From contig NZ_PDEQ01000002.1 of assembly GCF_002554795.1 (NCBI RefSeq), forward strand, positions 62,001-126,000: a stretch of 64,000 nt of DNA, read 5' to 3'. Source of the DNA: Longibacter salinarum (lineage in GTDB: Bacteria > Bacteroidota > Rhodothermia > Rhodothermales > Salinibacteraceae). Below are positions 8,953-18,258 of the stretch, one piece after another. Under the pieces are notes generated by a model. It did not search any database. It saw nothing but the letters and a program-made list of their open reading frames with translations, and was not told where the DNA came from. The position numbers were made by a program, and so were the translations under genes. How positions within the stretch are numbered: position 1 is the stretch's first letter; every line of letters starts with the position of its first letter.

Positions 8953-10014
8953 ATGCGCACCGTTCAATCTCTGCTGTTCGCTTTGCTCTTGCTCGTCGTC
9001 GCGGCCGTTCCGGTTCAGGCGCAGGAGTACTACGCCTACGTGGCGTCCGAGTCCGCCGACGAAGTCGCTCTGGTTCGCTTCGATGGGACCGATGCTGTCG
9101 TCGAAGAAACGATCTCCGTCGGGCAGATACCGGTGGAGACGGAAGGCGCGCATGGGATGACTGTATCTCCGGATGGCGATCACTGGTTCGTCTCGATCGC
9201 GCACGGCAAGCCGTACGGTCGCGTCGTGAAGTACGAGACGGGCACAAACAAAAAGGTGGCGGCGGCCGAGGTCGGCCTGTTTCCTGCCACGATGCAAATC
9301 TCCGAGGTGACAGGGCTTCTCTACGTTGTGAACTTCAACCTGCACGGCGAACCAGTGCCGAGCACGGTATCGGTGGTCGAACCGGAGACGATGACGGAAA
9401 TTGAGACCGTCGAAACGGGCATTATGCCCCACGGCTCGCGCCTCAGTCCGGACGGCAGTAAGCACTACTCGGTCGGCATGATGGATGGCACCCTCTACGA
9501 GATCGATGTGATGAGTGGAAAGGTGTCTCGTACGCTGAAAACGGGTGAAGGCATGACGAAGCCAACGTGGGTTCAGCCGCATCCGTCGAAGCCGCTCGCC
9601 TACGTCGCGCACAACGGCGCGGATGAGGTCGTCGTTGTGGACCTTGAGACGTGGACCGTCACGCAGCGCTTCGATACCGGAGAGGGCACGAAGCCGTACA
9701 ATCTGGATGTAACGCCTGATGGCTCCACGCTGGTCGTTTCCTACAAGGGGTCGGGAGAAACCGGCATCTGGGACCTTGAGAGTGGTGAGCGCCGTGCGGT
9801 CGTCGAGAACACTCGAGGTGTGACGCATGGTGTCGTCGTGACGCCCGACAGCCGGTATGCATTCATGACGGCAGAAGGCGTCGGCGGCGAGCCTGGAACG
9901 GTCGACATTGTCGATCTGAAGACCGCGAAAAAGGTGGCTCACGTCGACGTTGGGCTGCAGGCTGGCGGTATTGCATTCTGGAAAATGGATACCAAGAGCG
10001 CCGCACATCGGTAG
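8953..10014 (+). CDS. Secreted YncE-like seven-bladed beta-propeller protein
   Basis: 353 residues with signal peptide (LLFALLLLVVAAVPVQAQ). The mature part is made of YVTN/YncE-type propeller blades such as YAYVASESADEVALV, GAHGMTVSPDGDHWFVS and PYNLDVTPDGSTLVVSYKG. Such proteins are periplasmic or surface-bound and often bind ligands or nucleic acid. No catalytic residue is evident. It lies 48 nt downstream of the LVIVD-repeat gene on the same strand, so the two propellers are probably co-expressed. Confidence 0.8.
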   Translation: MRTVQSLLFALLLLVVAAVPVQAQEYYAYVASESADEVALVRFDGTDAVVEETISVGQIPVETEGAHGMTVSPDGDHWFVSIAHGKPYGRVVKYETGTNKKVAAAEVGLFPATMQISEVTGLLYVVNFNLHGEPVPSTVSVVEPETMTEIETVETGIMPHGSRLSPDGSKHYSVGMMDGTLYEIDVMSGKVSRTLKTGEGMTKPTWVQPHPSKPLAYVAHNGADEVVVVDLETWTVTQRFDTGEGTKPYNLDVTPDGSTLVVSYKGSGETGIWDLESGERRAVVENTRGVTHGVVVTPDSRYAFMTAEGVGGEPGTVDIVDLKTAKKVAHVDVGLQAGGIAFWKMDTKSAAHR

Positions 10015-10076
10015 AAGGCGTCGATCCTCTCATCGCCGTCGGCCGGAAGCGGGACCCTAACGTTTCCTTCGACCCT

Positions 10077-10559
10077 ATGGCCGCAACCGGAACGTATGTG
10101 TTGCTCCTGCACGTCGACGATCGTACGTCAGTAGAAGTCGGCGCCCTCGGTGATGTTGAACTGGCGCCCGGTCGGTACGTCTACGTCGGCAGTGCCTTCG
10201 GGTCCGGTGGGCTGCGCGCACGGCTGCGACGGCACCTGCAGGTGAAGAAAGAATCGCCGCACTGGCACGTCGATTATGTGCGACAGGTCTCGCGGCTGGA
10301 AGGTGCATGGGTCTCGACCGCCAATCAACACCTCGAATGCACCTGGGCGGGCGCAGTCCGAGAGCGCCTTCCTGTTGACATCCCGCACTCGGGAGTAGGA
10401 GCGTCGGATTGCGATTGCCCAGCCCATTTTTACCGGGTATCGACCAACTGTAGCACCGAAGATATCGGCAGTGTCCTGAAGCGCGGCGCCCGGTTGTACA
10501 AGGTCGATGAACTTCGGTGTGAGGTCACACGACCGGGCGGAGCGTCCGCGTTTACATAA
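10077..10559 (+). CDS. DUF123 (GIY-YIG-type) family protein
   Basis: 160 residues. It matches the DUF123 family of GIY-YIG-like nucleases: GTYVLLLHV at the start, then GRYVYVGSAFGSGGLRARLRRHL, then HWHVDYV, and a cluster of cysteines near the end (SDCDCPAHF). In many genomes this domain is a small stand-alone protein or is fused to endonuclease III. The activity is not established for most members. The gene is 62 nt downstream of the YncE-like gene and 39 nt upstream of a hydrolase gene, probably in the same transcript. Confidence 0.8.
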   Translation: MAATGTYVLLLHVDDRTSVEVGALGDVELAPGRYVYVGSAFGSGGLRARLRRHLQVKKESPHWHVDYVRQVSRLEGAWVSTANQHLECTWAGAVRERLPVDIPHSGVGASDCDCPAHFYRVSTNCSTEDIGSVLKRGARLYKVDELRCEVTRPGGASAFT

Positions 10560-10598
10560 ATATTGCTGCCCATCATTTTCCCATCTCCTATATCCTGC

Positions 10599-11993
10599 AT
10601 GGTCCGTTTCCTGCTCGTTCTCGTTCTTGCTGTCGGTGGACTCGTCCCCTCATCGGCAGAGGCACAGCCGCTCGCGGACACGTCCATAACGGGCTCGTGG
10701 CTGGGCACATTAAAGGTCCCGGATGGTGAGTTTCGGGTCGTCTTCCATCTACGCCGCAACCAGGATAGCGAGTTAACCGGTACGATGGACAGCCCGGATC
10801 AGGGTGCCACGGGAATCCAGCTCTCGCAGGTCGTTCGGACTGCCGATACGCTGAGGATTGGCGTCCGCTCGATCTCCGGGCAATTTGCTGGCGTGATCGA
10901 TATGCAAAAGCAAACGATCGACGGGCAGTGGGCTCAGGGTCCGGCGCGACTTCCCCTCACGTTGCGCAAGACGGATGAAGCGCCATCGATCGAGCGACCG
11001 CAGCAACCACAAAAGCCGCTTCCATACCGCGTCGAGAACATTCAGTTCAGCGCTCCAGATGGTGTACCGCTCGCCGGCACCCTGACCATTCCGAGAGGCA
11101 CGGGACGGCATCCAGGTGTGCTACTCATCGCCGGGGCAGGAGCACAAGACCGCGACGCGTCTGTGGCCGGTCACCGACCCTTTCGCGTGTGGGCGGACCA
11201 GTTGACGCGCGCCGGATTCGCTGTTCTTCGCTACGACGAACGCGGGGTCGGCGCCTCGGAAGGGGAGCCACAAGGGTTGACGACCGAAGAACTATCGCGG
11301 GATGCGGAGGCGGCGCTGACGTCGCTCGCTTCGAGGACCGAGGTGAACGACGAGCCCCTCGCCGTGATCGGTCACAGTGAGGGGGGCACGATCGCAACGA
11401 TGATAGCGAACCGGGATAACCGAGTCGATGCCGTCGTGCTTCTTGCAACGCCATCCGTTCCGGGCGACGACGTGCTGAGCGATCAACTCGACATCCGGGC
11501 AGAGGCAAATAACGTCGACGATCGAACGCGTGCCATGCAGCGCGGAACGCAGGAGCGGATTTTTCGCGCGATCAAAGAGAACGCGGATTCGACGGCAATG
11601 GCGAACGAGCTACGACGCGTCCTGATCGACTCCCAGGGAATTCGTGGAGAGGAGGTGATCCAGCAAGAAATTCAGCGTCTCACCGCGCCATGGCTGCGCG
11701 CATTCCTCCGCTACGATCCGGCACCGGCCCTTCGCCGTCTTGATGAGCCGGTGCTTGCCATCTACGGCACGCGGGACACGCAACTCAAGCCGGAAAAGAA
11801 TGCACGTGCGCTGCGTGAGGCGCTCTCGGGTGGGGCGTCCTCCGACATAACCATTCGCGAGATCCACGGGCTGAACCACTTGCTTCAACCAGCCACGACA
11901 GGCCGACCGGGAGAGTACGGACGCATCGAACTGACCGTCGCGCCTCAGGTGCTCGATCTCGTCGCAACCTGGCTTGACGACCGCCTCCGCTAA
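10599..11993 (+). CDS. Secreted alpha/beta hydrolase (serine hydrolase)
   Basis: 464 residues from the ATG at 10599, which places a signal peptide (FLLVLVLAVGGLVPSSAEA) at the N-terminus. Residues about 25-120 form a beta-rich N-terminal domain found in many Bacteroidota hydrolases. The rest is an alpha/beta hydrolase with oxyanion region LLIAGAGAQDRD, nucleophile elbow GHSEGG, a likely acid in IYGTRDTQ and a His in HGLNHLLQ. It probably cleaves esters or peptides in the periplasm; the substrate is unknown. The HEPN gene starts 37 nt after it. Confidence 0.82.
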   Translation: MVRFLLVLVLAVGGLVPSSAEAQPLADTSITGSWLGTLKVPDGEFRVVFHLRRNQDSELTGTMDSPDQGATGIQLSQVVRTADTLRIGVRSISGQFAGVIDMQKQTIDGQWAQGPARLPLTLRKTDEAPSIERPQQPQKPLPYRVENIQFSAPDGVPLAGTLTIPRGTGRHPGVLLIAGAGAQDRDASVAGHRPFRVWADQLTRAGFAVLRYDERGVGASEGEPQGLTTEELSRDAEAALTSLASRTEVNDEPLAVIGHSEGGTIATMIANRDNRVDAVVLLATPSVPGDDVLSDQLDIRAEANNVDDRTRAMQRGTQERIFRAIKENADSTAMANELRRVLIDSQGIRGEEVIQQEIQRLTAPWLRAFLRYDPAPALRRLDEPVLAIYGTRDTQLKPEKNARALREALSGGASSDITIREIHGLNHLLQPATTGRPGEYGRIELTVAPQVLDLVATWLDDRLR

Positions 11994-12030
11994 TGCACCA
12001 GCACGTTCCTCCGCTCGTCTGGATTCTACT

Positions 12031-12432
12031 ATGCCGCATCGTCGTTTGTCATCGTCCGATTGGTGGGAGCAGTCCCGCCGTGACTTGCGTGCGGCGGAGC
12101 ATCTCCTGAACGAGGGCTTCAGTGCGCATGCCGTAGCTCTTGCCCACCTTGCTGTCGAGAAGTCGATGAAAGCAATTCTTCGAGATCGGAGCGGAGAAGC
12201 GCCCCCTGTGACTCACAACCTGTCGGAGCTGATGGTGCGAGTGGGAGGCGAGTGGCCGGCAGACCTTGCTCGCGCGATCGACGAACTATCCAGGCTCGAT
12301 ATCACTCTGCTCTACGAACCGGACGCCTTCTTCCGTCGTCGCCTGCCTGACCATTTTGAAAACGCTAGACACGCGGTGGCAGATGCGCGCTCGGTTGTAG
12401 AGTGGATCCAGCATCAGTTGGAATCCTCATGA
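12031..12432 (+). CDS. HEPN domain protein (orphan, no nucleotidyltransferase partner seen)
   Basis: 133 residues spanning one HEPN domain: DWWEQSRRDLRAAEHLL, then the hallmark AVALAHLAVEKSMKAIL, then THNLSELM and a terminal helix. HEPN proteins pair with MNT nucleotidyltransferases as toxin-antitoxin modules or bind nucleotides. An RxxxxH-like arrangement (RRLPDH) is present but not in the usual R-N-x-x-x-H context, so RNase activity is uncertain. The next 315 nt hold no MNT gene, and the upstream neighbour is a hydrolase. The ATG at 12031 is chosen over a TTG inside the preceding gene. Confidence 0.75.
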   Translation: MPHRRLSSSDWWEQSRRDLRAAEHLLNEGFSAHAVALAHLAVEKSMKAILRDRSGEAPPVTHNLSELMVRVGGEWPADLARAIDELSRLDITLLYEPDAFFRRRLPDHFENARHAVADARSVVEWIQHQLESS

Positions 12433-12747
12433 TCGAACGCCGGTGTTTCATCCGACGATATGTGAAACGGTGTGTATCAGCGCATGAGAGGTCCGGGTCC
12501 TAAGGTTGGTGTTCATGATCGACACGACCAGATGTAAACAACTACTTTATCATCCACATCCGGTGCGCAGATCGGCAGAACCGTCTTTTGCTCGCATATG
12601 TGCATCTTGTGTTCAAGCGAGCTAAAAACATGTAATCAGATCGTGATCCGTGCGACAAGATCACTTGAACTAGATCTTCTAGGCGTGGGCGTTGCCCCTG
12701 TTGATGGGCGCAGTTCAACATTTACCCTCAACACCCCCTACGTCTGC
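12433..12747. other. Intergenic region, 315 nt
   Basis: AT-richer than its surroundings. No convincing gene, terminator or RNA was seen. It presumably carries the promoter of the lipoprotein gene that starts at 12748. Confidence 0.5.
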
Positions 12748-14133
12748 ATGAATCGACGTACGAATCATCTTGCGACATGGACGGCCATCCCACTTTTGTT
12801 TGTGGGTCTCATCCTCACCGGCTGCGATAGCAGCGGTAGTAACGGAGACAGCGGCCCGACGAGGGCTACAATCTCCGGACAGGCTACAACATCTGCCAAA
12901 GCATCCAAGGCGAGCGTTGAGGGTGCCACGGTGACGGCGGTGAGCGTCACAAGCGACGGCGATACCGATGAACTTGAAGGCGAAACGACTACGAACGCCG
13001 ACGGGAGCTTTGAGCTCGACGTCGAAGGTACGGGCGCTCGCGGCATCGTCATTGTGACGGCGGAGAAAGCCAGTGCCGACTTCGAACAGAAGGCGATCGT
13101 GAAAGTGGACGGTCGGAGCAACGTGCAATCCGCCGTGCTCACGAACGAGACCACGGCAGAAGCCAACGTATACGTTCAGGCCGAGAACGAAGACAGTGAC
13201 GGCGAGGACGGGAACGACGGTGATGATTCCGATGGAGACTCCGACACCGAGTCTGGTGACACAGACGAAGACGCCAATGGCGAAGACGAGCAAGGCGTTA
13301 CGAGTGCTGATGTGGTAGCGCACGTCGACGCGGAACTCGCAGCCGAGATCAACAGCGGCGCAACGAGCCCACAGGCTGTTGCCAAAGCGATCGCCGGAGG
13401 CATTCTCGCGGAGGCCGAATTCTTCGCCCAGAGCCAGTCCAGCGTAGCGATGGAAACGGTGGAGGAGGAAAAAGAAGCGCTCTTCCTTCAGCTGCAGAGT
13501 GATCTGAATGCCGCTGCAAATGCCGAAGAGCGAGCGGCAGCGAAGGATGCGTTTGAAGAAAGCTACGCAAACGTCTTTGTCGCCGTGGGTGTGACAGCCG
13601 AAACGCAGGCCAAAGCGCGTCAGGCGGCAACATCGACGATCATGAAGCGGGCGACGGCACTTTCAGCAGCGGCCAAAGCAGAAGTAAAACAGAAAGCCGA
13701 GCTGTTTCAGGCCTTCGCAACCGGAGCCGCGAATGAAGCCCGTTTCCAGGCGGCCGGTGCGACGCAGGCGAGCATCACGGCACTGCAGGATGCACAGGCG
13801 GCCCTTGTCGCAGACATTCGCGCAAGTGCTACGGCTAGTGTCACGGGAATTAACAACGCGAAGGCGACGTACGAATCGGACGTGAGAACGGCCATCGAGT
13901 CGGGTTTTAGCACGACGGCCACCACAATCGCCACGGCTGAGGATGCGTTTGCTACATCGCTTCAGACGCTCCTCAGTGCGCTCGATACTGATCCGAGCAA
14001 CACGGCTAACGCCTACGTCACGTTTTACGGAAGCGCAGAGACCTCGGCAGAGACGGCCTTCAGTTCGGCCGGCGTGACCAATGCCGAAGCCGCAGGCGAT
14101 GTCCTCGTGCTCACGACTGTGGGGATGAACTAA
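12748..14133 (+). CDS. Large lipoprotein with acidic linker and Ala-rich helical region, function unknown
   Basis: 461 residues. The lipobox LTGC follows a strong hydrophobic segment (TAIPLLFVGLILTGC). Residues about 35-140 resemble a carboxypeptidase-regulatory-like beta domain (ATISGQATTS through ADGSFELDVEGTGARGIVIV). A very acidic Asp/Glu/Gly/Ser linker follows (encoded about 13186-13290), then some 270 residues of Ala-, Glu- and Gln-rich sequence likely to be long helices. I recognise no enzyme. The product is probably attached to a membrane and extended. A strong terminator follows 58 nt after the stop. Confidence 0.8.
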   Translation: MNRRTNHLATWTAIPLLFVGLILTGCDSSGSNGDSGPTRATISGQATTSAKASKASVEGATVTAVSVTSDGDTDELEGETTTNADGSFELDVEGTGARGIVIVTAEKASADFEQKAIVKVDGRSNVQSAVLTNETTAEANVYVQAENEDSDGEDGNDGDDSDGDSDTESGDTDEDANGEDEQGVTSADVVAHVDAELAAEINSGATSPQAVAKAIAGGILAEAEFFAQSQSSVAMETVEEEKEALFLQLQSDLNAAANAEERAAAKDAFEESYANVFVAVGVTAETQAKARQAATSTIMKRATALSAAAKAEVKQKAELFQAFATGAANEARFQAAGATQASITALQDAQAALVADIRASATASVTGINNAKATYESDVRTAIESGFSTTATTIATAEDAFATSLQTLLSALDTDPSNTANAYVTFYGSAETSAETAFSSAGVTNAEAAGDVLVLTTVGMN

Positions 14134-14191
14134 CACGGTTCATTTCAGCATGTACGGCACGAGCGGCATTCAATTGCAGCCGTGACGACGC

Positions 14192-14232
14192 AAGCGGCCC
14201 GACCGGGGTGATTCCGGTCGGGCCGCTTTTTT
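14192..14232 (+). terminator. Strong rho-independent terminator
   Basis: A perfect 15-bp stem AAGCGGCCCGACCGG / CCGGTCGGGCCGCTT around a 7-nt loop is followed by T residues. It terminates the lipoprotein gene ending at 14133. The reverse strand lacks a T tract, so it is directional. Confidence 0.92.
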
Positions 14233-14269
14233 CGTGATGAGAAGGACGCTAGGAAGGCTGCCGCAATGC

Positions 14270-14848
14270 CTAGTTACTTTGGACTTCAATGCGGAAGTCG
14301 ACTTCGGCTTCGATGAAGCCCTGTGTCTCGCTTGTGTTGTTCACACCGATGATCATAAACGCCTGCGCCGGCCCGGACTGAATCGTGCCCGTCAGATCCG
14401 TGTCGGCAGTGTTGAGGTTGGTCTCAAGAGTAGATTGGACAGCCTGTTCGGGAGCGATGAGCGGTCCGGACTCGCTGCCTCCGAGATGAAGTTTGATGTC
14501 TTCGACATAGTCGTAGAGCTTCGACGACGAGGCAGATCGTGTCCCCGCCGATCGACTGATCGTGATGCTCGTGACGCGGGCGGAGACGACATCGTCCCGG
14601 CTGAAACCGTACGTGCCGATGATTGAACCAAGGTTGTCGGTGCCGATAGAGGCTACACCGATCTCGCCGTTGACGGCCGTGCTTGGATCATACTCGAACT
14701 CATACGTCACGGTCGTGGGGTTCGCGGGGTCGTTGAGGGTGATGGTATCATCACCCGTCGTCGCCGTATCACAGGCAGTGAAAACGAGCAACAGGGCCGC
14801 AACCGTTAGAGCGGGTGCGATGAGCGAGCGGAGAAGACGCGTGTGCAT
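14270..14848 (-). CDS. Lipoprotein of unknown function
   Basis: 192 residues from the ATG whose complement is at 14846-14848. The signal peptide is APALTVAALLLVFTAC with lipobox FTAC. The mature protein is beta-rich (TVTYEFEYDPSTAVNGEIGVASI; then an AFMIIGVNNTSET segment near the C-terminus) and has no recognised domain. It converges on the previous lipoprotein gene, with the terminator at 14192-14232 between them. Upstream in-frame codons would add an Arg-rich stretch and are not needed. Confidence 0.72.
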   Translation of the reverse strand: MHTRLLRSLIAPALTVAALLLVFTACDTATTGDDTITLNDPANPTTVTYEFEYDPSTAVNGEIGVASIGTDNLGSIIGTYGFSRDDVVSARVTSITISRSAGTRSASSSKLYDYVEDIKLHLGGSESGPLIAPEQAVQSTLETNLNTADTDLTGTIQSGPAQAFMIIGVNNTSETQGFIEAEVDFRIEVQSN

Positions 14849-15181
14849 AGAAAGTCGAGACTTGATCGAAAAAGGCCAGAAGGGGAACGCTGTCAACGGA
14901 GAGCGGAGCGTCCGTCGAACACGTCGGACGAATCTCACGAGGTGGTGATCCAGTCCGGAAGTGAGCCGTCAGGGATCGGCCCAGTTAGAACGACCCCGTA
15001 CACGGAGATAGGCCGCGCATGACATCGCGAGGGTAACGGCCGGGCAGAGAAAACGAATGGACGCGCCCGATTCGTACCCACTCGCGCAATGAGACGTAAA
15101 GAATCCGTCGCTTAGGTACGCCGCCGCTCGCCTCACGGATTTCGATGTGCGCAAACGAGGACGTCCCGATCTGGATGCGTT
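14849..15181. other. Intergenic region, 333 nt
   Basis: Lies between a minus-strand lipoprotein start and the end of the amidase gene. Short reading frames occur but show no coding character. I see no repeat or RNA in it. Confidence 0.5.
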
Positions 15182-16540
15182 TTACCGCGACGTGGGGGTG
15201 ATGCCTTTCTCGTACGTCGCTTTGTAGTCGCGAACGGCTCGGAAGATGGCGCTTGCGAGATACGTTTGACCTCGCTCACTTTTCAGGAAACGGGCTTCGC
15301 TGGGGTTGGTCAGGAAGCCGAGTTCGACCAAAACGGCCGGCATGGACGCGCTCCACAGCACGTAAAAACCGGCCTGATGAACACCGCGACTCCGACGGCT
15401 TACCCGGTCCTCGAACTGCGATTCGATGAGCGACGCAAGTTTCTCGCTCTGTCGCATGTATGCGCTCTGGGCGAGCACCTGCCGCACGAGGGCCTGCTCG
15501 TCGTAGTCCTCGTACTTCTGCGTGTTCTCCTCAAAGCGGATGACCGAGTTCTCACGCTCCATGACCTTGCGTGCGGCCTCCGACTTATGCCGTCCGAGGA
15601 AGTAGGTCTCCGTGCCGCGAGCCGATCGCGAACGCGCTGCGTTGATGTGGATCGAAATGAATAGCTTCGCGCCCGCCCGATTGGCGATTTTGCCACGCTC
15701 CTCCAGTTCGATGAAGGTATCGTCCGTTCGCGTGTAGACGACCTCAATGCCGAGGTTGTCCTCAATATACCCGCCCAGCTTTTTCGCCACTTTCAAAACG
15801 AGATCCTTCTCCCGAAGCCCGTTTGCTGAGGCTCCCGGATCCTTTCCACCATGCCCAGCATCAATGACGACTTTGTCGAGGCGCCAGCGTTCGCGGGCCT
15901 GTTGTGATGCTCCACCCAGCATGGCAGCAGCCGCGGCATTCGATGAGCCACCGGCGGACGCCGTCGAGGAGGCCGTTCGCGTTGGAGGAGAGGACCCGTT
16001 CGAGGAGGACCGACTGGAACGGGCGTCAGCGGTCGCAGGTGTGGGTACGGGACCCGGAGCGTCGGTGCCGCCAGGGTAGGCGAGGTTCAGCAGAATGTCG
16101 TTCGACGACCGATCGCGATAGGCGTCGGGCTCGACCGTTCTGCTGAGGTCAAACCGGAGGATGATGTGCCCATCTTGCTTGTTCGTTGTGAACCCGGTGA
16201 TGGGTCCCTCGGGTGCATCATGCTGAAAAGAGGACGCCAGGTCGGTGTTATAGAGCGTCCACTTGAGTTCGTTGCTACCGACGGAACGGGGCATGCCGTA
16301 CGCCGCAATCTTCCCGGATGCCTGAACCCGGACGACATAGCCGCCGCCATCTGATCGGGCCGTAAAAGAGATGTTGGTCAGTTGTGCACGTGCCTCCACG
16401 GTTGAAGCGTCACCGCGTGTGCCGTCGGTTCCTTGTGCCTTGGGTACGGACAGCCCGAGCACACAGGCCAAGATCACGATGCAACGCAGGGCGCGATGCA
16501 TCGAGCCAGGAACGAGGGAAGACAGTGACAAAGCACTCAT
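15182..16540 (-). CDS. N-acetylmuramoyl-L-alanine amidase (AmiC-like)
   Basis: Cleaves the bond between MurNAc and the peptide stem of peptidoglycan in the periplasm, mainly in cell separation. It has 452 residues, or 439 if the second ATG at 16501 is used. A signal peptide is followed by an AMIN-like beta domain (about residues 50-145) for envelope targeting. A Ser/Pro/Thr-rich linker comes next, then the Amidase_3 domain (about 218-445). Zinc ligands and catalytic residues are visible in VVIDAGHGGKDPGA, LREKDLVL, FISIHINA and the terminal VELGFLTNPSEA. It is a single gene, divergent in orientation from nothing nearby. Confidence 0.92.
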   Translation of the reverse strand: MSALSLSSLVPGSMHRALRCIVILACVLGLSVPKAQGTDGTRGDASTVEARAQLTNISFTARSDGGGYVVRVQASGKIAAYGMPRSVGSNELKWTLYNTDLASSFQHDAPEGPITGFTTNKQDGHIILRFDLSRTVEPDAYRDRSSNDILLNLAYPGGTDAPGPVPTPATADARSSRSSSNGSSPPTRTASSTASAGGSSNAAAAAMLGGASQQARERWRLDKVVIDAGHGGKDPGASANGLREKDLVLKVAKKLGGYIEDNLGIEVVYTRTDDTFIELEERGKIANRAGAKLFISIHINAARSRSARGTETYFLGRHKSEAARKVMERENSVIRFEENTQKYEDYDEQALVRQVLAQSAYMRQSEKLASLIESQFEDRVSRRSRGVHQAGFYVLWSASMPAVLVELGFLTNPSEARFLKSERGQTYLASAIFRAVRDYKATYEKGITPTSR

Positions 16541-16691
16541 GATAGGGACGGCGATAATTCAGCAGCGTGCAGCAGGCACGAGAATGGGGTGGTTCAAGCG
16601 TAACATAAAGTATGCAATCTATGGGCCGCAAAGTAAAGGTGATGACACCAGATTTTCGGTTGAGATCGGTGTGGGCGTGTGCCATCGGCAT

Positions 16692-16724
16692 AAAAAAGCC
16701 TGCCGCGGCGTAAGCCGGGCAGGC
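16692..16724 (-). terminator. Rho-independent terminator on the minus strand
   Basis: Read on the minus strand, GCCTGCC / GGCAGGC flank a GC-rich loop and are followed by TTTTTT. It ends the sigma-factor operon whose last gene stops at 16774. Confidence 0.85.
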
Positions 16725-16773
16725 AGGGGCTGCACCTTGTAGGGGACGCCGAGTGCGTCTAGCGGAAAGCAGA

Positions 16774-17541
16774 TTATTCGTTTGCGGCTGTCTCTTCGCC
16801 AATGAGTTCTTCCAGACGACGTTGAATCATCTCGTCCCGCATGTCTTCGCGCTTCTCGAGTCGTCGTTGCAACTCATCGATTTGCCGCTGCAGTTGCTCA
16901 ATCTCGCGCCGTCGGTTGTCCTGCTTCAGGTCGAAGATCCGGTTCAGCGTTGCGCGCAGTGTGTCGATTTGCGCGTCCCGTTCCGGGCCGTCGGGGAGAA
17001 GTCGTATCGTTCGTGCAATCTCACGAGATTCCAGTTCCATGCGACGCTCGCGCATCAGCTTTTCGTACAACTCTTGGCTCCGACGCTGCATCTCCTGCAG
17101 GTATTCTTGACGAGCCACCTCCATGTTGTCGGCGCGGCGCGATACGTTCTTCTCGGCCGTCGTTCTATTTCGTCCCTGTGCCGTCGATGCCTGGGCCAGT
17201 CCGCTCGCCGGTGATTGCATCTGGGGACGCTGCAAGATGACGGACGCATCGGACTGGCGCCGGACCTCGTCTTCCGAGACGGGCTCCAGGGTGTTCGTCA
17301 CGGCATACAGCGATCCATTGATTTCGACCACAGGTTTCCGAATCCCGAGAAAGCGATATTGCGCTTCGACTCCCGAGACGTCGAGGGAAGAAGGAAGTTG
17401 GTCCTTCGAGATCGGGTTTCCGTCGACGTAGACGGTGTTGTTGTGGATCGTGAGGGTTCGCGTCTGAGTCTGCGCCGAGGCGGGCGCGACAACGAGCAGG
17501 AGTGCAATCGCGAGACCGAAAAAGGCGTTGAGTCGGCTCAT
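16774..17541 (-). CDS. Secreted protein with C-terminal coiled coil, function unknown
   Basis: 255 residues. Signal peptide FFGLAIALLLVVAPASA. A short beta-rich N-terminal region (LTIHNNTVYVDGNPIS, KPVVEINGSLYAV) is followed from about residue 110 by a long charged helix rich in Glu, Arg and Gln (EIEQLQRQIDELQRRLEKRE), a clear coiled coil. It is the third gene after the ECF sigma factor and its putative anti-sigma factor. It may be an envelope partner or regulon member, but no family name can be given. Confidence 0.75.
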   Translation of the reverse strand: MSRLNAFFGLAIALLLVVAPASAQTQTRTLTIHNNTVYVDGNPISKDQLPSSLDVSGVEAQYRFLGIRKPVVEINGSLYAVTNTLEPVSEDEVRRQSDASVILQRPQMQSPASGLAQASTAQGRNRTTAEKNVSRRADNMEVARQEYLQEMQRRSQELYEKLMRERRMELESREIARTIRLLPDGPERDAQIDTLRATLNRIFDLKQDNRRREIEQLQRQIDELQRRLEKREDMRDEMIQRRLEELIGEETAANE

Positions 17542-17620
17542 GAGATCGGGGTGCAGGAAAACAGCAGGCCGGAGGGAAGGAGAGGGAGGCAGGGACCGGG
17601 ACGTTCTGACGTGCCCATGG

Positions 17621-18196
17621 TTACGGACGACGTGATTGTGTCGGGATCAGGTCGGGGCGGTCGTTCCACGACGTCGGCGATGCGCTTCGCGCATTCACCA
17701 CCTCGAGTCTGCGATGTAGGCGGACGACATCGTCGCCTTCGTCCCAGTCAGGAAGGTCACGATTGGCGGCGGGTAGCTGCCGCTCGGTTTGCGCGCTGAT
17801 CTGAACGGATGACGCTGAATCATCCATATCGATCTGCCACCATCCGATGGCGACGAGCAGCAGGACTGCAGCAGCAACGCCGGCCTGTTGGAGGCGCCGA
17901 GAGATGCGAGACCGGTCTCGGTCTCCTCCTGACACCGGTTCACGGTCGACACGCGGACGGTCTGGGGTGTCGGACACTTCGTGAGATGCCGATGCATCTG
18001 CCGCAGCTTCCGTAATAGCGTCGAGGACGGAGGCATCGGGACGGGCCGGCTCCTTCTTGTCAAGCAGTGTTTTGACCTCGGCCAGGTCGTTGTACTCACG
18101 GGCCAGGGCCGGGTCTTCCTTCATGGCACGCTGGAGGTCCTGTGGATCAGGCTCTTCTCCGTAGAGGTGACGTATTATGCGTAGCGTCTCGTCCAT
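17621..18196 (-). CDS. Putative anti-sigma factor, single membrane segment
   Basis: 191 residues. A cytoplasmic N-terminal part of about 105 residues (RIIRHLYGEEPDPQDLQRAM onward) precedes one membrane helix (AGVAAAVLLLVAIGWW) and a short periplasmic tail. The layout, and the position 62 nt after an ECF sigma gene, fit an anti-sigma factor that holds the sigma factor at the membrane. No zinc-binding HxxxCxxC motif is present, so it is not of the ZAS type. The role is inferred from context. Confidence 0.6.
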   Translation of the reverse strand: MDETLRIIRHLYGEEPDPQDLQRAMKEDPALAREYNDLAEVKTLLDKKEPARPDASVLDAITEAAADASASHEVSDTPDRPRVDREPVSGGDRDRSRISRRLQQAGVAAAVLLLVAIGWWQIDMDDSASSVQISAQTERQLPAANRDLPDWDEGDDVVRLHRRLEVVNARSASPTSWNDRPDLIPTQSRRP

Positions 18197-18258
18197 AAGT
18201 GCGGGTGCGGGTCGTCGAACAGCAAGCGGCAGAGAATAGGCGTGGAGTCGCTGGGTGA

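Noticed and set aside
8920-10008. A 362-codon minus-strand open frame
   Set aside because: Mirror image of the YncE-like gene, with no recognisable domain and a composition dictated by the sense strand.
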